From NCBI GenBank assembly GCA_000181795.3, contig CM012953.1, positions 3,581,344-3,645,343 on the forward strand: DNA of 64,000 nt, given 5' to 3'. Of this stretch, positions 63,044 through 64,000 are shown in pieces; position 1 is the first letter of the stretch, and the number at the start of each line of letters is the position of its first letter. The position numbers and the translations under genes are program-made. This DNA comes from Trichinella spiralis. Lineage: Eukaryota > Nematoda > Enoplea > Trichinellida > Trichinellidae. Under the pieces are notes generated by a model that saw only the letters and a program-made list of their open reading frames with translations, made no database searches and was not told the origin of the DNA.

Positions 63044-63703
63044 ACTTATTGGTCGTTGACCGCGCTATTTTATTGGGCCGTCAAGTCGTTGTCTTATTGG
63101 TTTTCCTTGTCTAATTGCTCATTGATTCAAATCTTTCCCTTGTGATTAGCTGTAATATATTTTTATTTCATTGGTTCAAATATTCCATTTAGGATTACGT
63201 CACTTTAATAGTAGTGACGTAACATAAAAAATGGAAATATTTATTATTCCAAAATTTTATTGTGTCTGTTTGAAGTTTCGTCATTTATTGAAATTCTGTT
63301 TATTTAAATATATTATTTGTGGTGAAGTTTATACTTTTTCATGATCAGCATTTCTGAAAATAATTTTTATCATTGTTCTCTATTTTATTGTACCAAAGTG
63401 ACGTTATATCAAATGCGATAGTAATAATTCAGAAAAAAACAATACAAAAAATAAGTTAAATGGTGATTTTTATTTTTAACTAGCCAACAGCACCAACAAC
63501 AACAGTAATACAATAGGTCTATTACCGATTTCCCTCCTGATATATAAATCTGCTCCCACTGTTTGTAAATAAATTTGTTGCCTGTTGAAATTTATCAAGA
63601 TTGGATGTTGACTTCCGGGTGTAATGTCAGAATACTGAATAATCTGTTTGAAAAATCTGGAATGTTGTAGCAACACTTCAAATTTCCGGGTTACAAATGG
63701 CAC
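63044..63703 (-). mobile_element. MULE terminus with ATTGG ladder and adjoining open frame
   Basis: Inverse homologue of the right end of the MULE at 24 kb. Matching sequence runs from about 63067 to about 63500 and includes GTGACGTTATATCAAATGCG and the end of a shared open frame near CTAGCCAACAGC. Pentamers lie at 63048, 63072, 63096 (all ATTGG), 63121 (ATTGA), 63145 (ATTAG) and 63170 (ATTGG). A minus-strand open frame (63703-63476, 75 residues) ends inside the shared block, so it may be the C-terminus of the transposase or an internal element ORF. I do not recognise its sequence. No FLYWCH or transposase core is visible before the window ends. Confidence 0.7.
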
Positions 63704-64000
63704 TGATGCTAACGTTGCGCGTTAGCTCGCAATTTCACTTAATTTTACGCATGATTAAACGCATATGCCTTTGTGAAACATTCTTCGCGTTTCTCGTCAC
63801 ATCATATATGTTGGTAAAGGTGATTTTAATACAAATGGAAAATTCCTCTATTTGACAATTGTACACAGTTGCAGCTTTCAAGCTAAACCATGGAGTGACA
63901 ACTACTAAATTGTTAGCATCTGATTAATTTCTTGATTTTACTGGGAGTGTTCTATTTAAATCTTTCTTGTCTACAATCTAAGAATTTTACTTTAATAATT
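63704..64000. other. Right edge of window
   Basis: About 300 bp, possibly internal MULE sequence continuing beyond the window. Nothing was recognised. Confidence 0.4.

Overview
The window is AT-rich metazoan DNA with short introns (about 45-75 bp, plus a few long ones). It carries about sixteen recognisable host genes set in long, gene-poor AT-rich spacers. The gene content (PBX/ceh-20, GRK2, GALNT, WDR19/IFT144), intron sizes and base composition suggest a nematode. The mix of Copia, Gypsy, BEL/Pao and MULE remnants fits the Dorylaimia, for example a Trichinella-like worm, but that placement is inference. No gene here fixes the species.

Layout. 1-2144 (-): N-terminal exons of WDR19/IFT144, running off the left edge. 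2450-3250 (-): a broken, intronless TFG copy. 3444-5216 (-): GPAA1 in one exon. 5580-5770: an old MULE terminus. 6959-8471 (-): a PBX-class homeobox gene. 10122-13314 (-): a polypeptide N-acetylgalactosaminyltransferase with at least 13 exons. 14392-15089 (+): a small charged protein of unknown function. 15335-20796: remnant of a Gypsy LTR element with a Copia remnant inside it. 21290-23230: a BEL/Pao remnant. 23411-24806: a FLYWCH-type MULE. 25315-28261 (+): a multi-membrane-segment protein ending in an acidic tail with a RETREG/FAM134-like LC3-interacting motif. 28414-28943 (-): RPL37A, tail to tail with it. 29570-30847 (-): FCF1. 31199-31773: a solo LTR with matching 5-bp target duplications. 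32240-34140 (+): UBE3D. 34953-35873 (-): the mitochondrial 2-oxoglutarate/malate carrier in one exon. 39841-50492 (+): GRK2 with a 6.3-kb second intron. 51278-52080 (+): a small secreted Cys-rich protein. 52683-59482 (-): three dispersed tandem glutaredoxins, with a piggyBac remnant between the second and third. 59915-60612 (+): a ZFYVE19/ANCHR-like gene. 61092-61955 (+): CCDC12. From 63044 to about 63500 lies a second long MULE terminus.

The host genes are mostly unrelated housekeeping and developmental functions: ciliary transport, GPI anchoring, Hox cofactor, O-glycosylation, ribosome, rRNA processing, spliceosome, mitochondrial transport and GPCR desensitisation. The only gene family expanded locally is the glutaredoxin trio. 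All three share a 72-codon first exon and an intron at the same place, but have three different active sites (CPYS, CRYC, CPYC).

The strongest unexplained signal is in the MULE termini. Three copies (5.6, 24.7 and 63.1 kb) carry a regular ladder of ATTGG/CCAAT-like pentamers every 24-25 bp. The most interesting host gene is the RETREG-like gene at 25.3 kb, which combines hairpin-like N-terminal membrane segments, an unusual proline-punctuated aromatic membrane region and a C-terminal DDFEIL motif.
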